From contig NZ_FUYP01000009.1 in NCBI RefSeq assembly GCF_900168005.1, positions 62,001-126,000 on the forward strand: a stretch of 64,000 bases of DNA, read 5' to 3'. Under the pieces are notes generated by a model. The model did no database searches. It saw only the letters and a list, made by a program, of their open reading frames with translations, and had not been told where the DNA came from. Made by a program: the position numbers and the translations under genes. Shown in pieces: positions 26,561-36,604 of this stretch. This DNA is from Sphingopyxis flava. Its GTDB lineage: Bacteria; Pseudomonadota; Alphaproteobacteria; Sphingomonadales; Sphingomonadaceae. Within the stretch, counting starts at the first letter, position 1; every line of letters starts with the position of its first letter.

Positions 26561-28419
26561 CCTCCGGCTTTCCTCAGCTGCGAAAGGTCCCGCACCGCGC
26601 CGCGCGCCGCACTGGTCGTCATCGCAGCATAGGCCTGAAGCGCCACCGAAACCTTGCGCGGACGGGGTTTGGCGGGCTGCCAGGCCGCCTCGCCCTTGGC
26701 TTCCATCGCCGCGCGGCGTGCCGCAAGCACCTCATCGGAGATGATGAGGTCGATCGTACGCCCGGGAATGTCGATCTTGATGAGATCTCCATCCTCAACG
26801 AGCCCGATGGCTCCGCCTTCGGCGGCTTCGGGGGAAACATGGCCGATCGAGAGGCCCGATGTGCCGCCCGAAAAGCGCCCGTCGGTGATCAAGGCGCAGG
26901 CTGCCCCCAATCCCTTCGACTTCAAATAGCTCGTCGGATAGAGCATTTCCTGCATGCCCGGCCCGCCCTTCGGCCCTTCGTAGCGGATGACGACCACGTC
27001 ACCCGCCTCGACTTGCCCCGTCAGTATCCCGGCGACCGCCGCATCCTGGCTTTCATAGACTTTCGCAGGACCGGTGAACTGGAGGATGGAATCGTCGACG
27101 CCCGCAGTCTTCACGATGCAGCCATCGCGCGCAATATTTCCCGAGAGCACTGCAAGTCCGCCGTCCTTGCTGAAGGCATGCTCTGCCGAGCGGATCACGC
27201 CCGCTTCGCGGTCGAGATCGAGCGATGGCCAGCGCCGGTCCTGGCTGAACGCGGTCTGCGTCGGCACGCCGCCCGGTGCTGCCATGAAAAATTGCTGCAC
27301 CGCCGGATCGCTGGTGCGACCAATATCCCATGTGCTCAGCGCATCCCCCAGGGTTGCGCTGTGCACGGTCGGCAGATGCGCGTGGATCAGCCCCGCGCGC
27401 TCAAGTTCTCCGAGAATCGCCATGATCCCGCCAGCGCGGTGCACATCCTCCATGTGGACGTCACTCTTCGCCGGCGCGACTTTCGACAGGCACGGCACAC
27501 GACGCGAAAGCCGGTCGATGTCTTCCATCGTGAAATCAACACCCGCCTCGTGCGCTGCGGCCAGGAGATGGAGCACCGTATTCGTTGATCCCCCCATTGC
27601 GATATCGAGACTCATGGCATTTTCGAATGCCTCGAAGCTCGCAATCGTGCGCGGTAGCACGCGCTCATCCCCTTCCTCATAATGGCGGCGGCACATTTCG
27701 ACAATCATGTGCCCTGCGCGAAGGAACAGCGACTTGCGGTCGGCGTGTGTCGCAAGCGTCGATCCATTTCCGGGCAGCGACAAGCCGAGGGCCTCGGTGA
27801 GGCAGTTCATCGAATTGGCGGTGAACATGCCCGAGCAGGAGCCGCAGGTAGGGCATGCCGAGCGCTCGACCGCCGCGACCTCTTCATCGCTGTAATGTTC
27901 GTCGGCAGCCGCGACCATTGCATCGACCAGATCGAGAGCAATTTCCTTGCCCTTGAGCACCACCTTACCGGCTTCCATCGGTCCGCCGGAGACGAAAATC
28001 GTCGGGATGTTGATGCGCAGCGCTGCCATCAGCATCCCCGGCGTGATCTTGTCGCAGTTGGAAATGCAGATCATCGCATCGGCGCAGTGCGCGTTGACCA
28101 TATATTCGACGCTATCGGCAATGAGGTCGCGGCTTGGCAAGGAATAGAGCATGCCATCGTGACCCATCGCGATGCCGTCGTCGACCGCGATCGTGTTGAA
28201 TTCCTTGGCGACGCCGCCGGCTGCCTCGATCTCGCGCGCCACCATCTGACCGAGGTCTTTGAGGTGGACGTGCCCGGGAACAAACTGCGTAAAGCTATTG
28301 ACCACGGCAATGATCGGCTTGCCAAAGTCGCTGTCCGTCATCCCCGTTGCGCGCCACAAACCGCGTGCGCCGGCCATGTTGCGGCCGTGGGTCGTAGTTC
28401 GCGAACGATAAGAAGGCAT
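26557..28419 (-). CDS. ilvD: Dihydroxy-acid dehydratase
   Basis: 620 residues. Iron-sulfur enzyme of valine, isoleucine and leucine synthesis, converting dihydroxy acids to 2-oxo acids. Cluster motifs [12 protein letters not shown] and [18 protein letters not shown] are intact, and the late [15 protein letters not shown] motif is present. Length matches the longer E. coli-type enzyme with an oxygen-sensitive 4Fe-4S cluster rather than the shorter 2Fe-2S type; this is inferred from length. AGGA lies nine bases before the ATG. A weak promoter is visible in the 59-base AT-rich gap upstream. Confidence 0.97.
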   Translation of the reverse strand: MPSYRSRTTTHGRNMAGARGLWRATGMTDSDFGKPIIAVVNSFTQFVPGHVHLKDLGQMVAREIEAAGGVAKEFNTIAVDDGIAMGHDGMLYSLPSRDLIADSVEYMVNAHCADAMICISNCDKITPGMLMAALRINIPTIFVSGGPMEAGKVVLKGKEIALDLVDAMVAAADEHYSDEEVAAVERSACPTCGSCSGMFTANSMNCLTEALGLSLPGNGSTLATHADRKSLFLRAGHMIVEMCRRHYEEGDERVLPRTIASFEAFENAMSLDIAMGGSTNTVLHLLAAAHEAGVDFTMEDIDRLSRRVPCLSKVAPAKSDVHMEDVHRAGGIMAILGELERAGLIHAHLPTVHSATLGDALSTWDIGRTSDPAVQQFFMAAPGGVPTQTAFSQDRRWPSLDLDREAGVIRSAEHAFSKDGGLAVLSGNIARDGCIVKTAGVDDSILQFTGPAKVYESQDAAVAGILTGQVEAGDVVVIRYEGPKGGPGMQEMLYPTSYLKSKGLGAACALITDGRFSGGTSGLSIGHVSPEAAEGGAIGLVEDGDLIKIDIPGRTIDLIISDEVLAARRAAMEAKGEAAWQPAKPRPRKVSVALQAYAAMTTSAARGAVRDLSQLRKAGG

Positions 28420-28436
28420 TTGAAGAATTCCTGATA

Positions 28437-28464
28437 ATTTTATTTCATAGAAGAGAGGTTGGAA
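28437..28464 (-). promoter_or_regulatory. Possible promoter of ilvD
   Basis: On the minus strand TTCCAA, 16 bases, then TAAAAT, within the short AT-rich gap upstream of ilvD. The -10 is good (five of six), the -35 poor. Confidence 0.35.
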
Positions 28465-28478
28465 GGGCCTCTACACGC

Positions 28479-29210
28479 CTATGCCGGCAGTTTCAACGCC
28501 GCTTTCCGCAGCGTGCGGGTCAGCAGATCAGCAAAGCGCGCCTGCCCCGCTGCGTCCCCGACCAGATCCTGACGCATTTCGATCCCTACATAGGGAATCG
28601 CATTTGCTTCGGCGTGGCGGTTCATCGTCGCATTGAGCAGCCTGCCCGAATAGGGCTGCTGGTCTCCGACAAGCAGCCCCTCGCTCGCAAGCGCCGCGAT
28701 CACGGGCCCTGCAAGCCGGTCATCGGCATTATAGAGGACACCAGCGTCCCAGGGCCGGCTTTGCTCGGGATCGCTCGCAAGTTCCGGCGTGAAGCTGTGC
28801 AGCGATAATATCATCGCGGGCCGCGCTGCTGCGATCACCTTCGCGATGTGGGCATGATAGGGCCTGAATATGCGCGCAAGCCGCGCCTCGCGGGCCGCAG
28901 GCGTGAGCGCATTGCCCGGAATGGCATGGCCGTCGCTCACGATCGGGATAGTCCCCGGCGCGTCCTCATCGCGATTGCAGTCGACAACGAGCCGGGACAC
29001 CCCGCCCAGGATAGCGGCATCGATCGCCCCCTTTTCGACAAGCAGCGCCGCCACCTCGGCAACGCCTATATCGATCGCGATGTGCGTTTCAAGAAGGGCG
29101 GGATCAATGCCAAGATCGATGTCGAGCGGGACATGGTTTGACGCGTGATCGCCGATCAGCAAGACCCCGCCCGCGCGCGGCGTTCCAAGATCGCACCAGG
29201 CCTCGCTCAT
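28479..29210 (-). CDS. N-formylglutamate amidohydrolase family protein
   Basis: 243 residues. Contains GDHASNHVP near the start (zinc-ligand region), the DIGVAEVA segment, LVVDCNRDEDAPGTIP, the LSLHSFTP motif and a late IGIEMRQDL. These are the landmarks of the N-formylglutamate deformylase (HutG-like) family. No hut genes are nearby, so the true substrate is open. The start at 29210 overlaps the ispE stop (ATGA); the frame is open further upstream only as a shadow of ispE. Confidence 0.87.
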   Translation of the reverse strand: MSEAWCDLGTPRAGGVLLIGDHASNHVPLDIDLGIDPALLETHIAIDIGVAEVAALLVEKGAIDAAILGGVSRLVVDCNRDEDAPGTIPIVSDGHAIPGNALTPAAREARLARIFRPYHAHIAKVIAAARPAMILSLHSFTPELASDPEQSRPWDAGVLYNADDRLAGPVIAALASEGLLVGDQQPYSGRLLNATMNRHAEANAIPYVGIEMRQDLVGDAAGQARFADLLTRTLRKAALKLPA

Positions 29211-30055
29211 CGCAGCGCCCCTGCCATCTGCCACCATTGGGGCCTGCGCTCCTTCAGATAGCGAGCGGCTGCATCGCGTTCGGCGGGCGCGTCGAACAGC
29301 GCGAAACAGGTTGCACCCGAGCCCGACATGCGCGCGAGCCACGGCTTCAGTCCGCCAAGCTCGGTCAATATTTCGGCGACCGCGGGACATTGTGCGATCG
29401 CCGGGCGCTGAAGGTCGTTGCGCGCGGCGAACAGCTGCGCGCGAAGGTCTGCGCCGGTGAAGAGCGGTCCACGGTCGGTTCCGTCCCAGGCCGCGAACAC
29501 CGGCCCGGTGGCCACAGCTTGCCGCGGGTTCACCAAAAGCACCGGCGTTCCGGCAAGCGCAATTTCCGGCGCTGGGACGAGTTCAGACCCGGTCCCGATG
29601 CCCAGACAAGTTTCGCTGGCAATGCAAGCAGCGACATCTGCGCCGAGGGGCGCCACCAGTCGCGCGAGCGCCGCATTGCCAAGTTCGGGGAGGAAATGCC
29701 GCCGCACGAGCCGCGCCATGGCGGCCGCATCCGCCGACCCGCCACCGATCCCCGCCGCGACAGGCAATGTCTTGGTCAGCCGCACCGCAAGCGGCGGGAC
29801 GCGCGCTGCTCCATAGCGCCCGCGCAGCAAGGCGACCGCGCGGAGGACCAGATTGTCAGTGCCCGTGCTTAGCCCGGCTGCGAACTCGCCCGCAATCGAC
29901 AGCGTATCGGCGCTGGAAATGCCCGCCTCCAGCGTGTCGCCCCCGTCAACGAAGGCAAACAGCGTCTCGATGTCATGATAATTGTCGGGGCGCCTCGCCC
30001 GCACATGCAGCGCGAGATTGATCTTCGCCCAGCCCGCTTCGGTGAGGCGCGTCAT
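29207..30055 (-). CDS. ispE: 4-diphosphocytidyl-2-C-methyl-D-erythritol kinase
   Basis: 282 residues, GHMP kinase of the MEP isoprenoid pathway. AKINLALHV at 10-18 carries the catalytic Lys region. The ATP-binding motif PVAAGIGGGSADAA is at 98-111. A late MSGSGATCFALF matches the family C-terminal motif. It overlaps the TPR gene upstream and the amidohydrolase gene downstream by four bases each (ATGA), so all three are translationally coupled. Confidence 0.95.
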   Translation of the reverse strand: MTRLTEAGWAKINLALHVRARRPDNYHDIETLFAFVDGGDTLEAGISSADTLSIAGEFAAGLSTGTDNLVLRAVALLRGRYGAARVPPLAVRLTKTLPVAAGIGGGSADAAAMARLVRRHFLPELGNAALARLVAPLGADVAACIASETCLGIGTGSELVPAPEIALAGTPVLLVNPRQAVATGPVFAAWDGTDRGPLFTGADLRAQLFAARNDLQRPAIAQCPAVAEILTELGGLKPWLARMSGSGATCFALFDAPAERDAAARYLKERRPQWWQMAGALR

Positions 30056-31680
30056 GGTGCAACGGTTGCGGGCGTGAGCCCGTCGCGAAGCTTTGCGGCG
30101 ATCCGTGTCGCCATGTCCGCCTCCGCGGTCAGCGAAGCGGCTCGCCAGACATAGCGCGCCGAAAAGCGGCGCCCTGCTTGCCAATAGGCGTCGCCGAGAT
30201 GCTCGACGATGACGGCATTTTCAGGATCACCGCGCTGCGCCTTTTCAAGCAGCGGCACGGCATCCTCGATCCGTCCTGTCAGAAAATAGGCCCAGCCGAG
30301 CGAGTCGGTGATGCTCGGGTCCTGCGGCTCCTTCTGCCATGCCGCTTCGATCCGTCGCAGCGACCGCTCGACATTCTTGCGCCGTTCGAGCGCCGAATAT
30401 CCTGCAAAGTTCAGCACGGTCGCATCGTCGGGCCGCAGAGCGACGGCCTGCTCGATCAGGGTCTCGGCTCCATCCCAGTCGTCGGCTTTCAGCAGCAAGT
30501 CAGCGCGCGAGATCAGGAGGAGGGCGCGAAGCGCGATATCCTCCTCTCGCTCGCCAAGTCCCGCTTCCAGTCGCGAGTAGGCGCGCAGCGCCGCATCGCT
30601 GTCGCCCGATCGGCGCGCGAGGTCGGCGAGGCGAAGGAGGAGGCTGCGCGGTTGGCCGTCCCCCTTCACCGCGGCTTCGGCCGCCGCCAGCGCGCGCGTC
30701 ACCTCGCCGCCGTCGGCGAGCAACTCGGCGCGGCGCAATCCGAGCACCGGGGGTAGCGGCTCGCGCCCTCCGGACAGCAGGGCCAACGCGCTCTCCCGCT
30801 GGCCATTCCGCTCGAGCGCCTCGACCAAAGCGGTTCGAACCTGCTGATCCTCCGCGTTCAGCCAATGGGCCGCGCGCGCAAAGAGCAGCGGGACCGCGGG
30901 CCTGCTATGCGGCGTGCGCGACAGACCATCGGCAAGCAGTCCCAACCAGTGGGCGACCCCTGCGGGGGGCGATGAAACCGGCTGATCGGGCAGCAGCAAG
31001 AGTGGGTCGTCACGCTCTCCCGCGGCGAGTGCGATGCGCCCCCGAAGTTGCTTGGCGGCGGCTGTCTCGCTCGCCCGATCGAGCGAGGCTGCGACGCGCA
31101 GCGCGACGAGCTGACTTGAGCGGTCGCTGAGCATGATCGTGTCGACCTGTGCGACGGCATCGGCAGGTCGCCCCGCTGCCAGCTCAACGAGCGCCGCCTC
31201 GAGCAGGAGCGCGGGTTCGGGGCGCGCGGCGGGGCTCGCGGCGATCAGATGGCGCTCGGGATTGGGCGCGCGCGCGCCCACGTCGATCCAGGCATTGATC
31301 GCGGGGGTAATGAGCCTTGCCACAGCATCGACCCCAGCCTTGTCGGGGCGTCCCGCCAAAAGGGCGCGCGCGCCCTTCCAGTCCGATCGGCGAAGCGCGT
31401 CGACAAGCAGTACGAGCTGCGCATCGAACCGGCGCTCGCCGCTTTTCCAAAGCGCTCGAGCCGCGCCGCGGGCGGCGACGAAATCACCGGCCTGGATCGC
31501 TTGCTCGAGGATCTGTCCCCGCACGCCGGGAAGATCGGGGGCAAGGCTCGCCACTGTTTTCAGCTCCGACAGCGCGGCGGCAGGTTCGCCCGCCTCCTGG
31601 GCGAGCCGTGCGCGAACGAACGCGTTCAGGGCCCCGCCACCACGATCGGCCTCCGCATGGGCAGGGGTCGCAGCAAGCAT
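30052..31680 (-). CDS. Tetratricopeptide repeat protein, probably exported
   Basis: 542 residues from ATG 31680. Built of helical TPR-like repeats, clearest in the last third (AETLIEQAVALRPDDATVLN, SITDSLGWAYFLTGRIEDAV, PENAVIVEHLGDAYWQAGR). Such proteins are protein-protein scaffolds. The ATG start gives MLAATPAHA, only the end of what looks like a signal peptide. The codons upstream read KAARSVAILTTVAAM, a good hydrophobic core, but no ATG, GTG or TTG is in frame. An ATT at 31737 with GGAGG five bases upstream could be the real start (see findings). It precedes and overlaps ispE. Confidence 0.82.
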   Translation of the reverse strand: MLAATPAHAEADRGGGALNAFVRARLAQEAGEPAAALSELKTVASLAPDLPGVRGQILEQAIQAGDFVAARGAARALWKSGERRFDAQLVLLVDALRRSDWKGARALLAGRPDKAGVDAVARLITPAINAWIDVGARAPNPERHLIAASPAARPEPALLLEAALVELAAGRPADAVAQVDTIMLSDRSSQLVALRVAASLDRASETAAAKQLRGRIALAAGERDDPLLLLPDQPVSSPPAGVAHWLGLLADGLSRTPHSRPAVPLLFARAAHWLNAEDQQVRTALVEALERNGQRESALALLSGGREPLPPVLGLRRAELLADGGEVTRALAAAEAAVKGDGQPRSLLLRLADLARRSGDSDAALRAYSRLEAGLGEREEDIALRALLLISRADLLLKADDWDGAETLIEQAVALRPDDATVLNFAGYSALERRKNVERSLRRIEAAWQKEPQDPSITDSLGWAYFLTGRIEDAVPLLEKAQRGDPENAVIVEHLGDAYWQAGRRFSARYVWRAASLTAEADMATRIAAKLRDGLTPATVAP

Positions 31681-31720
31681 GGCCGCAACAGTGGTCAGGA
31701 TCGCAACGGAGCGAGCAGCC

Positions 31721-33376
31721 TTACATATTGGGGTAATTGGGGCCTCCGCCGCCTTCAGGAGTGACCCAGTTGATGTTCTGGGTGGGATCCTTGATGTCGC
31801 ACGTCTTGCAATGGACGCAGTTCTGCGCGTTGATCACGAACTTCGGGTCGCCCTCTTCGGCGCCGACGATCTCGTAAACGCCAGCCGGGCAATAGCGCTG
31901 CGCGGGCTCATCGTAGAGCGGCAGGTTATACTCGACCGGGATCGACGGGTCTTTCAGCTGCAAGTGAACCGGCTGGTCCTCCTCGTGATTGGTGTTCGAA
32001 AGAAATACCGAGGACAATCGGTCGAACGTCAACACGCCGTCAGCTTTGGGATAGTCGGGTTTGGACATCATGTCGGCCCGGTAAAGCGTCGTATTGTCGG
32101 GGTGATGTTTCATCGTGAAGGGCATGCGAATGCCGAAGCTTTCGAGCCACATGGTGATGCCCGAAAGAAGGGTTCCTGCCAGATCGCCATATTTTTCCAC
32201 AAGCGGCAGGACGTTGCGGACGATGCCAAGCTCCTTCTTGACCCAGCTTTCGTCATAGGCCGCCTGATAGGCATCGAGCGTGTCGCCGGCGCGGCCGGCA
32301 GTGACCGCGGCGAAAGCCGCCTCGGCTGCCATCATCCCCGATTTCATCGAGGTGTGCGTCCCCTTGATGCGCGGTACGTTCAGAAAGCCCGCGCTGTCGC
32401 CAATGAGTGCGCCGCCCGGAAACGCGAGCTTCGGTACCGACTGATAGCCGCCGTCGCTGATCGCACGCGCGCCATAGGATACGCGCTTGCCGCCCTTCAA
32501 TATCTTCGCGATCTCGGGATGCGTCTTCCACTTCTGCATTTCCTGAAAAGGCGAAGTGTGCGGGTTGCGATAGTTGAGCCATGTGACAAATCCCAATGCG
32601 ACTTGTCCATTGGCCTGGTGATAGAGGAAGCCGCCGCCATTGCTGTTGGAATCGAGCGGCCAGCCTTGCGTATGGATCACCCGGCCCGGCGCGTGGTTCG
32701 CAGGGTCAATGTCCCACAGCTCCTTGACGCCGAGGCCGTACACCTGCGGCTCGCAATCGGCGTCGAGGGCAAATTGCGGCTTCAGGATCTTGGTAAGATG
32801 CCCGCGCACGCCTTCGGCAAAGAAGGTGTATTTGGCATGGAGCTCAAGTCCGGGCGCATAATCGGGCTTGTGGCTGCCATCGCGCGCGACGCCCATGTCG
32901 CCCGTCGCGACGCCCTTCACCGACCCATCCTCGTTGTAGAGGATTTCGGCAGCCGGGAATCCCGGGAAGATTTCGACCCCCAGTCCCTCGGCCTGCTCGG
33001 CAAGCCAGCGGCACAGATTGCCGAGACTGCCGGTGTAAGTCCCCTTGTTGTGCATGAAAGCGGGCGAGATGAACTCGGGCAGAGCGAATTTCTTTTTCTT
33101 CGTCAGCACCCAATGCTGGTTGTCGTTGACCGGCACCTCGGCGAGCGGGCAGCCCATGTCCCGCCAGTCGGGAATCAATTCGTCGAGCGACCGGGGGTCG
33201 ATGACGGCTCCTGAAAGGATGTGCGCGCCGACCTCGGATCCCTTTTCAAGGATGCAGACCGAAAGGTCGCTGCCTGCCTCATTCGCCAATTGCTTGAGGC
33301 GGATCGCCGCTGAAAGTCCCGCCGGACCTGCGCCGACGATGACCACGTCATAGGGCATCGATTCCCGTTCGCTCAC
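31721..33376 (-). CDS. Electron transfer flavoprotein-ubiquinone oxidoreductase
   Basis: 551 residues. Membrane-associated flavoprotein passing electrons from ETF (fatty-acid and amino-acid oxidation) to ubiquinone. FAD-binding VIVGAGPAGLSAA is at the N-terminus and GDSAGFLNVPRIKGTH in the middle. The C-terminal ferredoxin-like part with four cysteines is CPAGVYEI... NCVHCKTCDIKDPTQNINW. The start chosen is GTG 33376 (MSERESMPYDVV) with AGG upstream; ATG 33358 six codons later is possible. Its 3' end may overlap the true start of the TPR gene. Confidence 0.95.
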   Translation of the reverse strand: MSERESMPYDVVIVGAGPAGLSAAIRLKQLANEAGSDLSVCILEKGSEVGAHILSGAVIDPRSLDELIPDWRDMGCPLAEVPVNDNQHWVLTKKKKFALPEFISPAFMHNKGTYTGSLGNLCRWLAEQAEGLGVEIFPGFPAAEILYNEDGSVKGVATGDMGVARDGSHKPDYAPGLELHAKYTFFAEGVRGHLTKILKPQFALDADCEPQVYGLGVKELWDIDPANHAPGRVIHTQGWPLDSNSNGGGFLYHQANGQVALGFVTWLNYRNPHTSPFQEMQKWKTHPEIAKILKGGKRVSYGARAISDGGYQSVPKLAFPGGALIGDSAGFLNVPRIKGTHTSMKSGMMAAEAAFAAVTAGRAGDTLDAYQAAYDESWVKKELGIVRNVLPLVEKYGDLAGTLLSGITMWLESFGIRMPFTMKHHPDNTTLYRADMMSKPDYPKADGVLTFDRLSSVFLSNTNHEEDQPVHLQLKDPSIPVEYNLPLYDEPAQRYCPAGVYEIVGAEEGDPKFVINAQNCVHCKTCDIKDPTQNINWVTPEGGGGPNYPNM

Positions 33377-33458
33377 CGATAATACCTTTCTGCAGTCCCC
33401 GCGCCGATCATTCATCGCGTTCGGCGCTCATCTTGTCACGAATTGCGATGCCCGCCAA

Positions 33459-33474
33459 TTGACGCGTCCGTCAA
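33459..33474. repeat. Inverted repeat between divergent ETF-QO and UDG-like genes
   Basis: TTGACG-CGTC-CGTCAA has perfect six-base arms. Each arm reads as a -35-like TTGACG in opposite directions, but no good -10 is found at the right distance on either side. It could be an operator in the shared 119-base upstream region. Confidence 0.3.
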
Positions 33475-33495
33475 CTGCCTGTTTGAAACAAATTC

Positions 33496-34284
33496 ATGGG
33501 TGGGCAAAAATCGGCCTTGCTGGCAGAAAGCATCTGCGACTGGTGGTCGCATGCGGGGGTAGACGCGCTCGTCGGCGAAAGGCCCGCAGGCTGGCTCCTT
33601 GCGCCGGCCGCAAATGACCCGGGGTCCAAGGCCCGCCCGCTTGCCCCTGTCGAAACCGAACCGCCACCCCTGCCCGCAGCCCTCCAGCGCCCGGCTGTCG
33701 AGGAGGCCGTCCCCCAAAAGAAGGGGCCGGTAAGCTTCCCCGACGACTGGAGCGGTTTTCAGTCATTTCTCGCAGAGCATCCCGACGTTCCGGGGAGCCA
33801 GTGGGACAATCGCCGTGTGCTACCGGTGGGCGCGCAGCGCGCCCCCTTGATGCTGCTCACCGCCTGGCCCGAGATCGACGACCAGCGCGAAGGCGCCTTG
33901 TTCAGCGGCGCGCCGGGCAAGCTTCTCGACGCTGCGCTGAAGGCGATCGGGACGGTGCGCACCGACTGCTACTTCGCCAGCCTCGCCGTCACACGCCCGC
34001 CGGGGGGGCGCTGCGATGCGCGTGATCGCGCCGAACTAGAAAGGCTGCTCGCCCATCATCTGGCGCTCGCCGATCCTGGAAAGCTGCTGCTGATCGGCGG
34101 TGACATTGTGCAAATGGCGGCAGGTCTTGCCCTTCCCGATGCCCGCGGAAGGTTACTCGATATTAACCATTCAGGCGGCAGGATAACGGCGGCAGCGATC
34201 GCGCATCCTGCGATGCTGCTCGCCCGTCCGGCCCACAAGGCGGCCGCCTGGGATAGCCTCAAACTGTTCAACCGGGGACGTTGA
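33496..34284 (+). CDS. Uracil-DNA glycosylase-like protein, degenerate active site
   Basis: 262 residues. The second half aligns with family 4 uracil-DNA glycosylases: EGALFSGAPGKLLDAALKAIG matches the RPFVGxAGxLLD segment, and AHPAMLLARPAHKAAAW matches the HP(S/A)YLL motif. Key features are missing. GEAPG is replaced by TAWPE, the motif corresponding to NVVKCRPP reads ASLAVTRPP, and there is no iron-sulfur cysteine set. The first 90 residues are low-complexity and Pro-rich. Probably a UDG-fold protein with changed or lost catalysis, or a non-enzymatic nucleic-acid binder. Three bases separate it from the transglycosylase gene. Confidence 0.72.
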   Translation: MGGQKSALLAESICDWWSHAGVDALVGERPAGWLLAPAANDPGSKARPLAPVETEPPPLPAALQRPAVEEAVPQKKGPVSFPDDWSGFQSFLAEHPDVPGSQWDNRRVLPVGAQRAPLMLLTAWPEIDDQREGALFSGAPGKLLDAALKAIGTVRTDCYFASLAVTRPPGGRCDARDRAELERLLAHHLALADPGKLLLIGGDIVQMAAGLALPDARGRLLDINHSGGRITAAAIAHPAMLLARPAHKAAAWDSLKLFNRGR

Positions 34285-34287
34285 CAG

Positions 34288-36057
34288 ATGAAAACCTCGA
34301 TTGCGGCATTGACCGCTCCGCTCCTTCTTTCCGCCGCGGCGACCACCTCGCCGGCGATGGCGACCGACGCCGGCGATCGCGCCTTGTACAGCGCGCCGCA
34401 GACGGTGCCGGGGATTCTTTCCTCGAAGCAAAGACAATTCTATTCGCAGGTTCTTGCAGCGATCCGCGGCGAGCGCTGGGCCGATGCGAAATCCATGCTC
34501 GCCGAGGCGAAGGACGGACCGCTCGACGATTTCCTCCGCGCCGAGTTCTGGCTGGCCGCCAATAGCCCGCGCGCTGAAGTCGCCGATCTCATGCCGATTC
34601 TCTCGCGCTCGCCCTGGCTTCCCCAAGCAGCCCAGCTGGGGCGTCTTGCCACGCGGCGCGGCGCGAGCGACCTGCCGGCCCTTCCTCCCGAGACGGCTCT
34701 TTCCTGGGCGGGTAGCGCGCCGCGACGTCGCGGCGCCGACACGGTCAGTGACCCCTTTGCAGCGGGCCTTGCGACGAGCATACCCGAGCGGATCAAGAAT
34801 GACGACCCCGCGGGCGCCGAGGCGCTGCTCAATGCAGTGCTCGATAAGCTCAGCCCCGAGGCCCGCGACGAGTGGCGTCAGAAGGTCGCATGGTCTTACT
34901 ATATCGAGAATGACGACGCGAATGCGCTGCGCCTGGCGGCGGACTGCACCAGCGGGACGAGCGCCTGGGCGACGCAGGGTGCCTGGGTGCGCGGCCTCGC
35001 CTCCTGGCGCATGCGCGACTATCCCACGGCGCTCGCGGCTTTCGACCGCGTTGCCAGGGAAGCGCCCGACAGCGAATTGCGAGCCGCAGGCTATTATTGG
35101 TCAGCGCGCGCCGCCATCGCCTCGGCCCGGCCCGATCTCGTCCAGTCGCGCCTGCGCGCGGCGGCTGCGAACCCCGAAACTTTCTACGGCCTGCTGGCGC
35201 GCGAAACGCTGGGCCAGGAAGCGGCCAGTCAGCGCGAGAGTCTGCGCGCTGATCGCAGCGCGTGGCGCGCGCTCGAAAAGCAGCCGAATGTCCGCGCTGC
35301 GATCGCGCTCGTGGAAATTGGCGAGGACAATTATGCAGGCGAAGCGCTCCGCCGCCAGGCGCGAATCGGCGATCCGCGCCAGCATGAACAGCTGATCAGC
35401 ATGGCCGAGGCATTGAGCCTTCCCGAGACTCAGCTCTGGCTTGCGCACAACACGCCGCAAGGCCGCAAGCTCGCCGCCTCAACGCGCTATCCGCAGCCAA
35501 GGTGGGAGCCCAATGGCGGTTGGAAAGTCGACCCGGCGCTGGTCTTCGCGCACACGCTTCAGGAATCGCGTTTCCGCCGCGCCGCGGTCAGCCCCGCGGG
35601 CGCCTATGGGCTGATGCAGGTGCGTCCTGGAACCGCGGGCGATGTCGCTCGCTGGGACGGCGACAAGATCAAGGCGGCACTTGAGGATCTCAAGACCCCG
35701 TCGGTGAACATGGATCTGGGCCAGCGATATCTTCAGTATCTGAGCCGCGACGCGTCGACCGGCGGGCTCCTGCCCAAGGTCATCGCCGCCTATAACGCCG
35801 GCCCGGCACCCGTCGCCCGCTGGCAGACCGAAATTCGCGATCAGGGAGATCCGCTGCTATACATGGAATCGATCCCCTATTGGGAAACTCGGGGCTATGT
35901 CGGCACGGTGCTGCGCAATTACTGGATGTACGAAGCGCAGCAAGGCAAGCCGTCGGTCAGCCGCGCCGCGCTCGCACAGGGCAAATGGCCGCGCTTTCCG
36001 GACAGCAAGGATCGCATCCGCCTGACCTGGGCTGGCGGCCTTGGCAATGCCGATTGA
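34288..36057 (+). CDS. Soluble lytic murein transglycosylase (Slt family)
   Basis: 589 residues. Signal peptide at 1 to about 26, then a long alpha-superhelical region as in Slt70. The C-terminal lysozyme-like domain has the catalytic glutamate in [20 protein letters not shown], then LMQVRPGTA and [11 protein letters not shown]. It cleaves peptidoglycan with formation of 1,6-anhydro ends in the periplasm. Length and domain order are normal. The last 11 bases overlap moaB. Confidence 0.93.
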   Translation: MKTSIAALTAPLLLSAAATTSPAMATDAGDRALYSAPQTVPGILSSKQRQFYSQVLAAIRGERWADAKSMLAEAKDGPLDDFLRAEFWLAANSPRAEVADLMPILSRSPWLPQAAQLGRLATRRGASDLPALPPETALSWAGSAPRRRGADTVSDPFAAGLATSIPERIKNDDPAGAEALLNAVLDKLSPEARDEWRQKVAWSYYIENDDANALRLAADCTSGTSAWATQGAWVRGLASWRMRDYPTALAAFDRVAREAPDSELRAAGYYWSARAAIASARPDLVQSRLRAAAANPETFYGLLARETLGQEAASQRESLRADRSAWRALEKQPNVRAAIALVEIGEDNYAGEALRRQARIGDPRQHEQLISMAEALSLPETQLWLAHNTPQGRKLAASTRYPQPRWEPNGGWKVDPALVFAHTLQESRFRRAAVSPAGAYGLMQVRPGTAGDVARWDGDKIKAALEDLKTPSVNMDLGQRYLQYLSRDASTGGLLPKVIAAYNAGPAPVARWQTEIRDQGDPLLYMESIPYWETRGYVGTVLRNYWMYEAQQGKPSVSRAALAQGKWPRFPDSKDRIRLTWAGGLGNAD

Positions 36058-36571
36058 TCCGGCCCTCCCCTTCAAGCCGGTGCGCATCGCAGTCCTGACG
36101 GTTTCAGACAGCCGCAGCGCGGCCGAGGACCGATCGGGCGATAGGCTCGAGCAATTGCTGACCGAGGCGGGCCACATTCTCGCCGGGCGCGCGATCATCC
36201 CCGATGAGGCCGACCTGATCGTGTCGCGCCTTCACAACTGGATCGACGATCCCGAGGTCGATGCCGTGATCACGACCGGCGGCACCGGGCTCACCGGACG
36301 CGACGTGACCCCCGAGGCGCTGCACCGCCTCGACGGAAAGGATATCCCCGGCTTTGGCGAACTCTTCCGCTGGCTGAGTTATCAGACGATCGGAACCTCG
36401 ACGATCCAGTCGCGTGCCTGCGCTGTTGTTGCGCGCGGCACCTATATCTTTGCGCTCCCCGGCTCGACGGGCGCGGTGACAGATGCCTGGGAGGGAATCT
36501 TGTCGGCGCAGCTCGATAGCCGGCACCGGCCCTGCAATTTCGTCGAGCTCATGCCCCGGCTGATGGAGTGA
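36047..36571 (+). CDS. moaB: Molybdenum cofactor biosynthesis protein MoaB
   Basis: 174 residues, MoaB/MogA fold. VLTVSDSRS at the N-terminus and [17 protein letters not shown] in the middle are the molybdopterin-binding landmarks. MoaB-type proteins adenylylate molybdopterin or support that step. ATG 36047 ([16 protein letters not shown]) is preferred over TTG 36041 two codons earlier. It overlaps the transglycosylase stop by 11 bases. No other moa or mob gene is in the window. Confidence 0.93.
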   Translation: MPIDPALPFKPVRIAVLTVSDSRSAAEDRSGDRLEQLLTEAGHILAGRAIIPDEADLIVSRLHNWIDDPEVDAVITTGGTGLTGRDVTPEALHRLDGKDIPGFGELFRWLSYQTIGTSTIQSRACAVVARGTYIFALPGSTGAVTDAWEGILSAQLDSRHRPCNFVELMPRLME

Positions 36572-36604
36572 TCGCAGACCCCGGCAGGTGACGGGGCGAA
36601 GTTT

